Assembly: GCA_949752795.1 (NCBI GenBank) | Contig: OX457071.1 | Coordinates: 23,048,800 to 23,112,799 of the forward strand | Direction of reading: 5' to 3' | DNA length: 64,000 bases | Source of the DNA: Hyperoodon ampullatus | Taxonomy: Eukaryota; Chordata; Mammalia; Artiodactyla; Ziphiidae | Part shown: positions 44,259-56,197 of the stretch, in pieces | Numbering within the stretch: position 1 is the stretch's first letter | Layout of the letters: each line of letters opens with the position of its first letter | Notes under the pieces: generated by a model | What the model saw: only the letters and a program-made list of their open reading frames with translations | Database searches by the model: none | Told to the model about the DNA's origin: nothing | Translations under genes and position numbers: made by a program

Positions 44259-46522
44259 GGAAAAAAAAAGGAAAGCCGGTGGGGGAAGACAATTTGGAAA
44301 TGAGGAAAACAAAAAAGAAATCTTAAACGTCTTCTCCACAGTTATTAGTAAAAAGTTTAAGACATCTGAGTAGTTAACCTTAACTTATTCTGTCTGTCAG
44401 AAGCACAATTTGGATCCAACTATTCTTTCATGTGCTAGTGAAAAATGAAAGCAAACAATCTCTGTATCTGTCTGTATGTTTAGGTATGTCTATGCATATA
44501 TGCATTCATGTATAATATTTTTCTGCCAACAGACAGTATTGTCAAAATTCATTTACAGAAATCTATATTTAATTGGCTTAAAGAAAAAATTTTAAATAAA
44601 TTAAGTATATTCTCAGAAATAGAGACTAACCCACATGTTTTTCAAGTTCACGTGATCTAGGATAATCTCCAGTAGATCAAGCTTACTTAAGGTTGTTGGT
44701 TTATTTAAAACAGGGATGTCTTTAGAGTACTAGCACTAAAAATAATGCAGGCATACAACTTTAATTCTACCTAGATTTATTAAAAGTCAAACAAGCTCTG
44801 GTTATCTGTTACAGAATCTGTTAGCAAGAAAAATAACTTAAGATGATGACTAGCTATTTAATGTCATGAAATTGTCATTAATAATCTAAACAAAATTGTT
44901 AACAAGTAAATTAAATACATATAAAAGTTTATAAATGAATTTTCAACAGTAATTATGCTTTCTGTTATGTCTACTTAAAAATAGTTTCCAAAATCATTTT
45001 GGTAACTTAAAACCTTAAGGTTACACTGAGATAAATTAAATGATGGATATTCATTGAATATCTAGATCAATTCCAAAAGATGAAATAGTAGAACATTAAT
45101 TACTGAACATAGGTTTATCCACTTTTGGCTTCTTTTTAAAGAGATACCAAACTTATTTGGGTTTATTAGTAAACATGTTTTGTTCCACATTTCTCCAAAC
45201 CGTCATTAAAATTCAGTAATTCAAAAGTTTTTACTATTACATTAGAAAGGAAATGGACAGAGAAAGAAAGAAAGAAAGAGAGAGGAAGGGAAAGAAAAAG
45301 AGATCTATAGTTTTCTAAAAAAATTACTTTTAAGTATAATTTACACGGAGCTAGATTGTATATTCAATTATGCATGTGGAGGAAGATAATATGGATTGTG
45401 CTTATGCAATTTTTTGGCTGTTATTTAGTTCTTTGGTATTACACTTATTGTGCTATTTTATGAAAGAGTTTATAAACATAATAGTTTTCATTAATATAAA
45501 TGGGGAAATTGGTGCTAAAGTGAGAAAGATATACAACTTTAGTATTTAATATTTTTCTGTTTTTATACAACAGGGGACATCTATTTCTTTGAATTGGAAC
45601 TTGCACTGAACTTGACTCTTAAGAAGTGATGTCCTGTCAAGAGACAAAACAAAGTTGTTGCTTCTTGAATTTCCTCGTTGTTATTCTTCCCATAGTTAAA
45701 GTAGTTCATAAGCTAATTGAAACAGAGACCAAATTAATAGCAACAACTGTAATTTATATGAAGCTATAGACTTCTCTTGACAAATTCCTTTTGATGAGTA
45801 AAAAAATGTACTTGACATTTTGCCACATAAAAGCTAACTGCTATCCAGTTCCAATTAGAATGACAAATAATTTGAATTGAGTTGCTTAATGTGTTGTTCT
45901 AAAGAAGGAAAGGAAAAAAGACATATAACCCCAGGTGGCCATGATTTAATAGTTCACTGCCACAATTCACATTGAGAGCAATAAAACCAGAAATTTCCTG
46001 CCCGATGATGACTAGCGATATCATTCAGGGTAAATTACTAATTTCTTTTGATGCCAAAGTTCAAGAAGCACCATGTGTTCCAATGTTGACTAATATTAGC
46101 TTTGGGGAAGTTTCCTAGTTAAAGGTTCATGACAGTGAGCCTCAACATTTAGCAATAATAACAGTGAAAACTCTGAGAGGGAAAATCATGCAAAGTAAAA
46201 GAAAATGTAAAGTAAAATTTCATTATATTTCAGACTGTCATTTTTTTAATGATTCTTACCTTAGCTAATTACAACATATATTGAAAGACAGTAACACAAA
46301 ATTAATGAGCAAGGGCTATAGGAGCTAGAAAAAGGGGGATCAACAGAGGCTGAAACAAGCAGCATGGAAATAGTAGGGCTCAAACTAGACGTTAAAAGAT
46401 TTTTTAAAAAGCAAAAATACATAAAGACTTTGAATGAAAATGGCAAATGGAAGAAAATCATAGCAGATGATTTTCAACAATTACAAAAATTTAGCAACAA
46501 TTATAAAAATTAATTACATAGA
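44259..46522. other. AT-rich DNA, nothing recognised
   Basis: A GAAA-rich purine tract lies at 45262-45302. No recognisable exon, RNA gene or transposon body otherwise. The antisense frame 46261-46461 has a hydrophobic composition but no family resemblance. Confidence 0.4.
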
Positions 46523-46532
46523 GAAAACTATA

Positions 46533-46542
46533 TATATGTATA

Positions 46543-46595
<53 letters not shown>

Positions 46596-46785
46596 GGTAC
46601 GCGGGCCTCTCACTGTTGTGGCCTCTCCCGCTGCGGAGCACAGGCTCCGGACGCGCAGGCTCAGCGGCCATGGCTCACGGGCCGAGCCGCTCCGCGGCAT
46701 GTGGGATCCTCCCAGACCGGGACACAAACCCGTGTCCCCTGCATCGGCAGGCGGACTCTCAACCACTGTGCCACCAGGGAAACCC
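46533..46785 (-). mobile_element. Young CHR SINE, antisense, with TA-extended tail
   Basis: GCGGTACGCGGGCCTCTCAC to CCACCAGGGAAACCC, preceded by a T run of over 30 bases (46559-46593) and about 28 bases of TA repeat (46533-46558). The target duplication GAAAACTATA (46523-46532 and 46786-46795) lies outside the TA repeat, so the TA stretch belongs to the inserted tail or grew in it. Confidence 0.95.
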
Positions 46786-46979
46786 GAAAACTATAATTTT
46801 TATAACTGATCTTTCATCTTCACAAAATAAGAAAATAACTTTTTATTAAAGTTGTATCAACTAAAAATATATTTATAGATTTATATTCACTTCCTCTCCT
46901 CATGTAAATAGTCCATAAGCAATATTAAATAAGACATCTGATAGAATAAAAGGATGAAGAGAGATTCAGAGAAAAGGGA

Positions 46980-47640
46980 CCACAGACAGAGCCCCTAGAG
47001 TTCGACAGGTGCATAAAGATCAGGCAGCCCTAGGAACCTGCCAGGACACAGGCCCAGCTGCCTGTGGGGCAGAGGGTGACACAGAGGGAAGAAAAGAAGC
47101 CCCAGCTCCCTAGCTTGTTTTGTGAAGGGCAGTGGCAGGACTCTTTTCACCCAACCCTTGGCAAAGAGTATTGACCTTGGATCAGCAAAGGAGCTAGGGA
47201 GAGTGCCCCAAACGGCTTCCTCTGGGAATGACACAGTCACCTTTCTATCCGAGAGCATGTGTGTGAGAAGCTGAACAAGTCCCACTGGGTAAAGCTGCTA
47301 CCCAGGACCAGCACAGAGCCAAGCTGGGTTAGCTGAGGTAAGGGCAGCTCCACCGTCAACAGCAAGTGGAGGTAGAACTGGAAAGTGGGCAGAGTGAGCG
47401 GGAAGCAGAGTGGTGGGCCGGCAAGCGGGCACATTTTTTTAGTGAGAGGATTCAGACGACTGGCTGCTCAGTCTTTCTCATGCCCTCCCTCCTCCAGCCC
47501 ATCAACATGTGTGTAATGAAAACCGAAAGGTCAACGCTAAAAAATAGTGGCACCATCCTTAGCTCCTCCAGCCCAGACCAATGGGGCAGATCTGTCACTG
47601 CTGTGTGTGCTATGCAACTGTTTGTAAAAGTAAAATTTAA
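46980..47640. other. Unclassified GC-richer block
   Basis: Clearly richer in G and C than its surroundings, with several open frames on both strands (46995-47285 -, 96 codons; 47237-47434 -; 47366-47656 +, 96 codons). None shows a domain I recognise. Candidates are an LTR or 5' region of an unknown retroelement, a decayed retrocopy, or a conserved noncoding element. Confidence 0.5.
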
Positions 47641-47738
47641 TTCTATTGTTAATTAGTTCAATTTGGTTTTTTTAAATATATTTCAATTAATTTTATCTGA
47701 CAGATAATGAAATTAATATGAGAAAAGGATGATCTATT

Positions 47739-47740
<2 letters not shown>

Positions 47741-47789
<49 letters not shown>
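47741..47789. repeat. (TA)n microsatellite
   Basis: About 48 bases of uninterrupted AT/TA. Confidence 0.97.
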
Positions 47790-47790
<1 letters not shown>

Positions 47791-49051
47791 CAAGTATAAT
47801 TTCTGTGTTTCATGGAAAGTAGAATATTACATCTGAAGAAAAATGCATTTAAATGTTAAAAGATCATATGCTTAGAAGCATTAAAAGTTCAAATTTTTTC
47901 ATGTTCTTTTTGGAGTCATCATCCATGAGAAAATGATTATTAAGTTAAACACCTTAATAGGAAAACTCAAATTTAATTCTTTAAAGTAATGAATGAATTT
48001 TTATTTTGCAAGAATTTGGAAGTATTTTTGTTTGTGCATTTGCATTATTTTAGGAAATGAACTTACACAAAAGACAGTGAACACTCTCAAAGACAGTTTT
48101 GATGAATTTATAAGTTAAATAATTTCTGAGAAATGGCATAAATAAATAGTCCATCTTCTCAACCATTGCTGGTAATTTTTTGCTTAGATTGAATACATTG
48201 CACTATGGACCTGCAAATCACATTTCAGAGAACATGACACAGAAACAACCATACTCAAACTTTTTTCTGTTAACGTATTTTTCCTTTTGTAAGCTTTTGT
48301 TCAAAGGAAAACATGGGCTGCAGTTAAATTTAATTATATTCAAGTCAATTCAAATGCATTATATTCTTCTAATAAGGTTGTCATTCTTCTAGGAAATATA
48401 GGATGGGGATTTCTAATCAGTTAATTTACTCTCTCCTCTCAAAAAGAAGGTAATATTGTAATATTGCCAAAAATACAAATCATTCTTACATATTGAAAAT
48501 AAGGCAAGGAGAAGAAAAAGCATGAAAAATAAATAATTTTAGTGCCTGATGTATAAACATTCTTCAAGTGCTTTAATCGTTATCCCACTACAGTATCATT
48601 TCCAAATGAACATAACACTTTTAAGGACATAATTTATTTTAATTGTGTGCTATCAAATGATAAATGTTCGATCAAAACATCCTGGGTTTGTCTTGTTTAT
48701 ATCTCTCTTTTTACTGGCAATTCTAACAAAATTTGTAAGTTAAAGCAAATATGCACAGACACACCACTTAAAATATGTCACCCTTTAATTATTTTCTTGA
48801 TTTTAAAGTAATAGTCAAATTCTGAATTAACCAAGAATGATGACAAAGATTTATTAAAAGAGAAAACAATATAATATACATGTATTTTGAGGTTAAAGAC
48901 ATACTCAGTATCAACCTTCTGCAGTGCTACTCTTCAAAGCCAACCTGAAACAAATGCCAAGTACTAACATGTACAGAAGGAACATATAAAAAGAAGTCCT
49001 TTTTGTTTCTTGATGTCTGGCACCTTATGCATGAGCATTTTGCATTAAACA
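47790..49051. other. AT-rich DNA, nothing recognised
   Basis: Open frame 48180-48392 (+) is short and featureless. No transposon boundaries were found. Confidence 0.4.
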
Positions 49052-49055
49052 TAAT

Positions 49056-49607
49056 TGAAACAGGAGAGCAGGGGGCAGGGCACAACCTTTAAAAGAATGA
49101 CATAGCCATAGGACATGACATAAATGGTTAGACTCAACTAGGTCCAAGATGGCCAACGAGACTTCCACTAGACGTTGAGCCTCAGTATACCCTCACTGTA
49201 ACACATCAGCATGCTAGATGACACACCCACAGGTGTCATGACAGTTCCAAGGCTGACCATAAATGGTCAACAAGTGGGCAGTGGCCCAATTCCTGGAAAT
49301 CCCCACCTCTTCCCCAGAATAGCTGAAATACTCCTCCCACTCATTAGCCTATGAAATTACCCACCCCTATAAAAACTGAGAACCCCAAACCCTGGTGGCT
49401 CTCTTGCCTTCTGAGATGGCCCACACTCTGTCTGTGGAGTGTGTTTCTCTCTAAATAAATCCACTTCTTACCTATCACTTTGTCTCTCACTGAGTTCTTT
49501 CTCTGATGAGACATCAAGAACCTGAGCTTCATTAAGTCCTGAGACCAGCTGTGTGATCTCAGTTAAAAGAACGTGGGTTCAAGTCCCACCTGAGTTGCAC
49601 AGTTTCA
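49056..49607 (+). mobile_element. Solo ERV LTR with 4-bp target duplication
   Basis: Begins TGAAACAGGAGAGC and ends CACAGTTTCA, giving the terminal inverted repeat TGAAAC...GTTTCA. TAAT flanks both sides (49052-49055 and 49608-49611), a 4-base target duplication as for gammaretrovirus-like ERVs. It contains CCTATAAAAACTGAG (TATA box about 49368) and CTAAATAAATCC (poly(A) signal about 49453). With no internal genes and its own matching target repeats, it is a solo LTR. A second copy lies at 54065. Confidence 0.9.
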
Positions 49608-49667
49608 TAATCATGTTAGCTATAAAGACTAACATTGGCATAGGACAGCTCAGTTCCCAATTTGAGA

Positions 49668-49716
49668 TATGTATGTATGTATGTATGTATGTATAAATAT
49701 ATATATATATATATAT
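49668..49716. repeat. (GTAT)n(TA)n microsatellite
   Basis: Six GTAT-type units followed by about 20 bases of TA. Confidence 0.95.
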
Positions 49717-49719
49717 CTG

Positions 49720-52470
49720 TCTCAAGAAGTTACCTAAATCCCTGGGTTAAAGAGGTAATTTTCAAACTGTACTGTTATTATATCTAACTAATGAGAGAAC
49801 AGAAGAAAGGAAAGTGGAAAAGAAAGGAAAGAAAGGGGAAATATCAGAATACATCTTAGAAAAGAGGTTAGCTTGTGAGTGTGTGTGTGAGTGTGTGAGA
49901 GAGAGAGAATGAAACTGTTTTGTTTTTTTGTTTTGCTTTGTTTTCTAATGTTGGGAGTCTTGGTGAAAACATTTTGAAATCCAATGGTTTAAAGTGGCTG
50001 AAAAAGTAACTACAGAAATTTCTCAGGGATTGTTCTTCAGGGTTTTTGTTTGCTTATGTAATATTCTTCTCTGGAGATGTCTTACTTAAAAGAATGTAGA
50101 TAAATATATGCTCAGATTGGTGAAGAGGCCAACTTATTGGAAACAGGCAGATAAATTTGGTGACCTCTCAAAGGCCTTTCACCATTTCGTTTCTGTGATT
50201 CTAATTCTATATTTACATTTGAAGAGTAACTTACATTCACAGAATTAAATACTTAAAATTATGTCCACCTGGGAGAGAAATCAGGAAAATTTGGCTTTTT
50301 GTTTTCAGTATGAAATTACAAGAAAGGGCTAGAAAACATGTTAACATTAAAAGGAAAAATTTTACTCACATTTGATAGTGTGTTTGGATCCCAATGGTCC
50401 CATTTCAGCCAAATGTCACCTCAGTAAAAGTACACTGGAAAGACATTTGCAGTGAAGAGCAGAGATCTTTGCTAGTTGAAATGATTTAACTCTTCCACAG
50501 GTGCATAGATCTGTTTTGTCTTTTCTTTAGAACATGGAATAATTTAGTGAAAATTCTTCAATCACCTGTAATGTAGGCTTTGACAGTGGGGGATATATGG
50601 CTGTAACATGCCTTGCTGCACACAAGAAAATCTGTAAATATATTCTTCTATTGTCTAGTTCAGAAAGATCTATATTTTGAGAATCCTTATCAATATTTTA
50701 GCCCATCTCTGGGGAAACCATTAATGTTTTACAGCTCTTAAATATCATTATATTTTATAATTTAAAATATTTGGTGATTCAAAAAAACAAAATAATCCTG
50801 CACAAATGTGCTCAAATAGGTAAACAGATGATTTGGAGTGATGCAAATTTTTATGAGCAATTAAGTAATTAAACACTAAAAAACAAAGATACAAAGGAAA
50901 GTAGAATACAAAAAATACACAAAGCTAAAAAAAATTTTGCTAAAAATCATATCCTAGTTAGACTGGTATGGTTGAATCAATAGCAGCAATAAAAACAATC
51001 AGATCTCTTCTAAACCAATCAAATAATGCTTAATATAGTTAGAAGGAGCCAAGAAGAAGGATTGTGCTGCTTAATCATGTTTTTGTGACAGACCTTTCTC
51101 CACTAACAGCTAGCTCTAAACACTTAAGAAGTGAAATTTTTAAGAATGCTACTTTACAGTCTGACAGACTGTTCAAATTCTGGCCTATATAAAATGAGGG
51201 TATAAATATATTAATTGTTGCTTACACGAGAGTTAAGTGATGTGCCTTAAAATGTCTATAGCAAAGTTATTGACATAAAGTAACAACTTGTCTGAGGCTC
51301 AAATATACTCCTGAAATTATTTCTGTTGCTGATATTCCTACTCCTCACCATTTAATCCCTCATGGATTCAAGACATTACATAACATTCCATGGGTTATTA
51401 GTGGTACTCCTTTTCTTTGATAAAACACTCCCAAGACATGATACTATTACTAGAATGAACTAGATAACAATTAGAAAATTGTCCATTTCCTGTTTATTTC
51501 CATGTGCCACATAAGTTTAAAATATTTAGGAATTTCTACATGAAAATTGAATTAAAAGCATTCATCAAAGAAACTGAAAAGTGAAATTTGTTTTCATAAG
51601 GCTTATCCCAAGATTACAATTTCTGATAAAAGTTACCACCATACATGCAATTTGGGGAGTTTAGAAATACATGATTGATCTTTATGTGCAATATGGGAAA
51701 TATTAAAAAAATGACTGGAAACCTAGAGAGATAAACGCAAAGACTTTTTTCCTTGAAAATTACAGAAAGTTTCTCTTTTCTAGTCTGTGAAGATATTTAA
51801 ACTCTATTTTCTTTATTTTTCAATTTTTTTGCCTCCCAACATGTGGCTTCACAGTATGCTTGTTAGAGTAGAAAGGCGTCTTTGATAAATATTTTTAGGG
51901 GTGTGAGAGGAGAGTCTTTAATTAAGAACCAAATACAAACAGCCTGCCTGTCAACATTTAAGGCATACCATACAGAAGAGCACATAATTAGGTCCCTAGA
52001 GAACGGGAAGCATTATGCCATTCTTTTCCAGGACATTATACGCTCCTAATTTTTTCTGTCCTCTTTCAATATTTGTATTACTTTGCGCTGTGGAGCACTG
52101 AACTTTTAACATTTTCACATCTGTTTAAACCTTCGCCTTTTGCCTTTTCCTTCTTCATTCCAAGTGTCCCCCTTGAACAAATTTATAATCCTCTCAGTTA
52201 GTAAATTAAGAACTCTTATCTAGTTTTCTGGATTAAAGGGAAAGCTGATGAGCCTCAGCATAAAATAGTAATATATTTTTCCTTACAATTCTTGATCACA
52301 TTGAATATGGTTCAACAGTACAAATCTTTGTTAAAGTAAGGTGAACAGCATATGCCCAAAATGAAGCAATTCTCCTTTAAAGCAGTTTATATTAGGAATT
52401 CAAAAAGCTGAGGCATACAGGATGAAATTATTAGTTAATTGTTGTATTTTAAAACCAGTGAGTTTTTTAC
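49720..52470. other. AT-rich DNA, nothing recognised
   Basis: Contains a GT/GA-rich patch (about 49876-49910). Otherwise no recognisable repeat, exon or RNA gene; no open frame of 60 codons or more stands out. It lies between two copies of one LTR family but shows no retroviral wording. Confidence 0.45.
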
Positions 52471-52482
52471 AATTGTAAGGGT

Positions 52483-52931
52483 GGGTTTCCCTGGTGGCAC
52501 AGTGGTTAAGAATCTGCCTGCCAATGCAGGGGACACGGGTTCGATCCCTGGTCCGGGAAGATCCCACATGCCATGGAGCAACTAAGCCCGTGCGCCACAA
52601 CTACTGAGCCTGTGCTCTAGAGCCTGCAAGCCACAACTACTGAGCACACATACCACAACTACTGAAGGCTGCATGCTTAGAGCCTGTGCTCCACAACAAG
52701 AGAAGCCACCGCAATGAGAAGCCCATGCACCACAACAAGGAGTAGCCCTGCTCTCCGCAACTAGAGAAAGCCTGTGCACGGCAACAAAGACCCAACACAT
52801 CCAAAAATAAATAAATTAATTAATTTTTAAATTAATTAATTAAAATTAAATTTAAATTAAATTAATTTTTAAATTAAATTTAAATTAAAATTAAATTAAA
52901 ATTAATTAAATTTTTAAAAGATTTACAATAA
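52483..52931 (+). mobile_element. CHR SINE with long AT-repeat tail
   Basis: The head GGGTTTCCCTGGTGGCACAG and long-subtype body run to about 52800. A tail of about 120 bases follows, built from ATTAA/TTTAAATT units (52804-52920). The target duplication AATTGTAAGGGT (52471-52482 and 52932-52943) lies outside the tail, so the tail belongs to the insertion. Confidence 0.95.
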
Positions 52932-52943
52932 AATTGTAAGGGT

Positions 52944-54064
52944 GTCCCTGCCAAAATAATGCTTGAAAATATTATTGTTTCAGGGAACAACACTATAAAT
53001 GCTGATGACCGAGGCCTGCAACTCCTTGAACCATTACTCTAAGACAGCTGTTGCTAGTTCAGCAAAACATTCAAAGTATGTTTCTATTAGTCCAATTCCA
53101 CATTTGCTTACATCATATGCTTGTGGATACTGGATAGGATAACTCTTCTGTGATTAAACACATTTCTGTCTTGAGAACATAAAATTAAAAGCCATCAAGG
53201 GTCTGTCCAATACATACATGAAGAATAAGCCACTTTGTGCTCATCTTCCACGTCTGTATTACTTTTCATTATCCCCCAAATGTCTAGTGTATTTACTATG
53301 ACAGCCATTTTCGTGAGATGGAAAATAAAATTGATCCAGAAAACTTCTATTCTTGAGATGGAAAATAAAATTGATCCAGAAAGCTTCTATTTAAATAAAT
53401 GGTAGAAATTGCTTCCCAGTTTTTTAGTTGAGAAATTCAATGAGCTTTCTTCTGTTCTAACCTTTTTGAACTCTGTATAGTATTTCTTCCAGAAATAATT
53501 CTACTTCCAGCAAATAATTTTCCTGTTTCCCTTTCTCTCTTTTTCCCTCTATCTCTCTGTTATTTGGCTAATGAACCTCTCAGACCCTACCTGCCTGTTT
53601 TCTTCTTTCAACCTAATTATTTGAGTTCTGTGTATGGTTGAGTCCTATGACTATTTTATTACTATATCTTATGTCAACATCTCACTTTCCCACACAGTTG
53701 ACTTTTACCTCAGTGCATCTCACTTCCTAACTTCCATCATCATCCTTAGAATATCTCCTAAATTTTATCTCCACAAGGAGATAAAATACCTTCTTTTAAT
53801 GGTTGTGCCCCTGCCCTCCTGTTTGAAACCACTGACTGGAAGAAATGCAGCTGATAAGATGTGAATAACCCATTCTTCCACTATTACCTCCATACACATA
53901 TGCTACTTGATCCAACTTTTCCTCCCTTAGCTCTTTCTAGAGGAATTGCTCAGTGCTGTCATCCTGATAAATGCTGGTTATTGCTGGTCATTTATAGATG
54001 TAAGAATGGGATTTACAAAGAGTAGTTCATTGCAGCCAAGCACTCTTATTGTCATAAATGGGTT
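52944..54064. other. Intergenic DNA, nothing recognised apart from a tandem repeat
   Basis: The frame 53634-53864 (+) has no recognised domain. No transposon identified besides the 40-bp repeat listed separately. Confidence 0.4.
53315..53391. repeat. 40-bp tandem duplication
   Basis: GAGATGGAAAATAAAATTGA begins at 53315 and again at 53355. The copies differ at one or two positions (AAAACTTC versus AAAGCTTC). Confidence 0.95.
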
Positions 54065-54836
54065 TGAAACAGGAGGGCAGGGGGCAGGGCACAACCTTTA
54101 AAAGAATGACATAGCCATAGGACATGACATAAATATTTAGAACCTACTAAGTCCAAGATGGCAGATGAGACTTCCACTAGACGTTGAGCCTCAGTATACC
54201 CTCACTGTAACACATCAGCATGCTAGATGACACACCCACAGGTGTCATGACAGTTCCAAGGCTGACCATAAAATGTCAACAAATTGGCGGTGGCCCAATT
54301 CTTGGAAATCCCCACCTATTCCCCCAAATAGCTAGAATACTCCTCCCACTCATTAGCCTATGAAATTACCCACCCCTATAAAAACTGAGAACCCCAAACC
54401 CTGGTGGCTCTCTTGCCTCCTGAGATGGCCCACACTCTGTCTGTGGAGTGTGTTTCTCTCTAAATAAATCCACTTCTTACCCACCACTTTGTCTCTCACT
54501 GAGTTCTTTCTCTGATGAGGCATCAAGAACCTGAGCTTCGGGCTTCCCTGGTGGCGCAGTGGTTGAGAGTCCGCCTGCCGATGCAGGGGACACGGGTTCG
54601 TGCCCCGGTCTGGGAAGATCCCATATGCCGCGGAGCGGCTGGGCCTGTGAGCCATAGCCGCTAAGCCTGCACGTCTGGAGCCTGTGCTCCGCAACAGGAG
54701 AGGCAACAACAGTGAGAGGCCCGCGTACCGCAAAAAAAAAAAAAAGAACCTGAGCTTCATTAAGTCCTGAGACCAGGTGTGTGATCTCAGTTAAAAGAAT
54801 GTGGGTTCAAGTCCTAATATGAGTTGCATGGTTTTA
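54065..54836 (+). mobile_element. ERV LTR, same family as 49056, split by a SINE
   Basis: Begins TGAAACAGGAGGGC and ends near GCATGGTTTTA, matching the LTR at 49056 along its length with few differences (for example GCATCAAGAACC versus ACATCAAGAACC). TATA and AATAAA motifs are conserved. The flanking bases (GGTT and TCTT) are not a target duplication, and they also do not pair with those of the 49056 copy, so the two do not look like the ends of one intact provirus. Confidence 0.88.
54540..54743 (+). mobile_element. Young CHR SINE inserted in the LTR
   Basis: GGGCTTCCCTGGTGGCGCAG to GAGGCCCGCGTACCGC plus an A run. Perfect 15-base target duplication AAGAACCTGAGCTTC at 54525-54539 and 54744-54758. 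The related LTR at 49056 has a single copy of this site and no SINE. Confidence 0.98.
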
Positions 54837-54849
54837 TCTTGACATAGGC

Positions 54850-56190
54850 AATGCTGTTGAAGTATATCAGCACTTTCTTCCCTTGATATTTTTGCTTCTA
54901 TTTCTTCCACAGCCATATCATTTCTTGGTCACCAAAAGCACCTTTTTCTCTATACTACTCTGTAATAAGTAGTGTTTTCAACAAATTGGGCATTTACTGC
55001 TATTTGTAAACTGGTAATTTGTTTGCTTCCTCATATTGTGGCTACTGGAAATTTTAGTAGGACTTGCCCCCATATCTCAGACCATTTATGAAAGTTGATG
55101 GCTTTTAACTCATTTTTTTCCCCATGGATTTCCTTTTGTGGGAGTTAAAATGTTCAGCCTAGACTCCTGTATAAATGAGACCATATTTTAGTCTTGGGAT
55201 ATTTAATGGATATTCATTTTTTCCATTTATTTTTGTATGTATTTACTGAGAGCTAACCAAGTATGAAGCCTTGGTCTAATTACTCCATCTCTTGCCAATA
55301 ACCTCAATGAGCATGGAAATCAGGTTGAGGTCTACTTGTTGCACAGAGTTGAACCTAAAAATAGCCCTTGTCATTACTGAGATTATAGTCTAGTGGAGGA
55401 GACTAATACTAATCAAAGACAAATGTAAACAAGTTCCATGTCAGTGAAACTCATAATGCAATGAAACCTATTTTAGGGGAAATTGACCCAGGAAAGACTT
55501 GCCTGAAAAGCTGAGGCTGCATATCAGATAGTGTGGATGTGTGTGTTCTAATCTAGATGAAGAGAAGGATAACTCTCCTGGCAATCTAGAGACTGTATTG
55601 GAGAGGGGAAGACCAATGGTGAGGTAGATAATATAAGGGCATTATTTGAGATGTCTAAATGAGAATTGACAATAGCTTGGAACTGGAGGAGGGTAGTCTT
55701 GGTGATGTCTAGGAATGGTTGGGTTAGAAAGGTCATCTTGGAGCTCAGGTGGCAGGGGTTGTGTAGGTGGCAGGGATACCGGTGAAGAAGCACTTCTCAC
55801 TATGCTAACTCAGTTCTTTAGGAGCTAATATATCATTGTCTTTTCCCTTAACTAAGTATTCTCCCTTACTCATCTCTGTATCAATCAACTAATTAAAGAT
55901 TTGTGTTCTACTATGACATTCTTTGTCTGTTAATTTTTCTTTAAGCCTAGTGTGTCTTATTCTTGGTAATTACTCAATGTTCACTGAAGTGAATTTAATG
56001 TTACTGTAGTTTTCACCAAAAAGCTATTAAACATTACTACTGCCCCCCCCCCAAAAAAAAAAAGCAGTTGGAAAGAATAATGAAAATAATCATCCTTGCA
56101 CCGAGAATTCTATGGGTTGCAGCACAAATATAGATGAAGGGTCAAGGCTAATACTTTGATGACAAATGCTTGCCAACTTTAAACATTGTT
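54850..56190. other. Intergenic DNA, possible old MIR/L2 remnants
   Basis: 55230-55520 has wording like an old mammal-wide repeat (TATTTACTGAGAGCTAACCA, TTATAGTCTAGTGGAGGAGA) that I cannot name securely. A C10/A11 homopolymer pair lies at 56044-56063. The antisense frame 55548-55793 is featureless. Confidence 0.4.
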
Positions 56191-56197
56191 CAACATA

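Noticed and set aside
49056..54836. Interpretation as one 5.8-kb provirus bounded by two LTRs
   Set aside because: The left LTR has its own TAAT repeats on both sides, the outer flanks do not match, and the interval between shows no retroviral wording.
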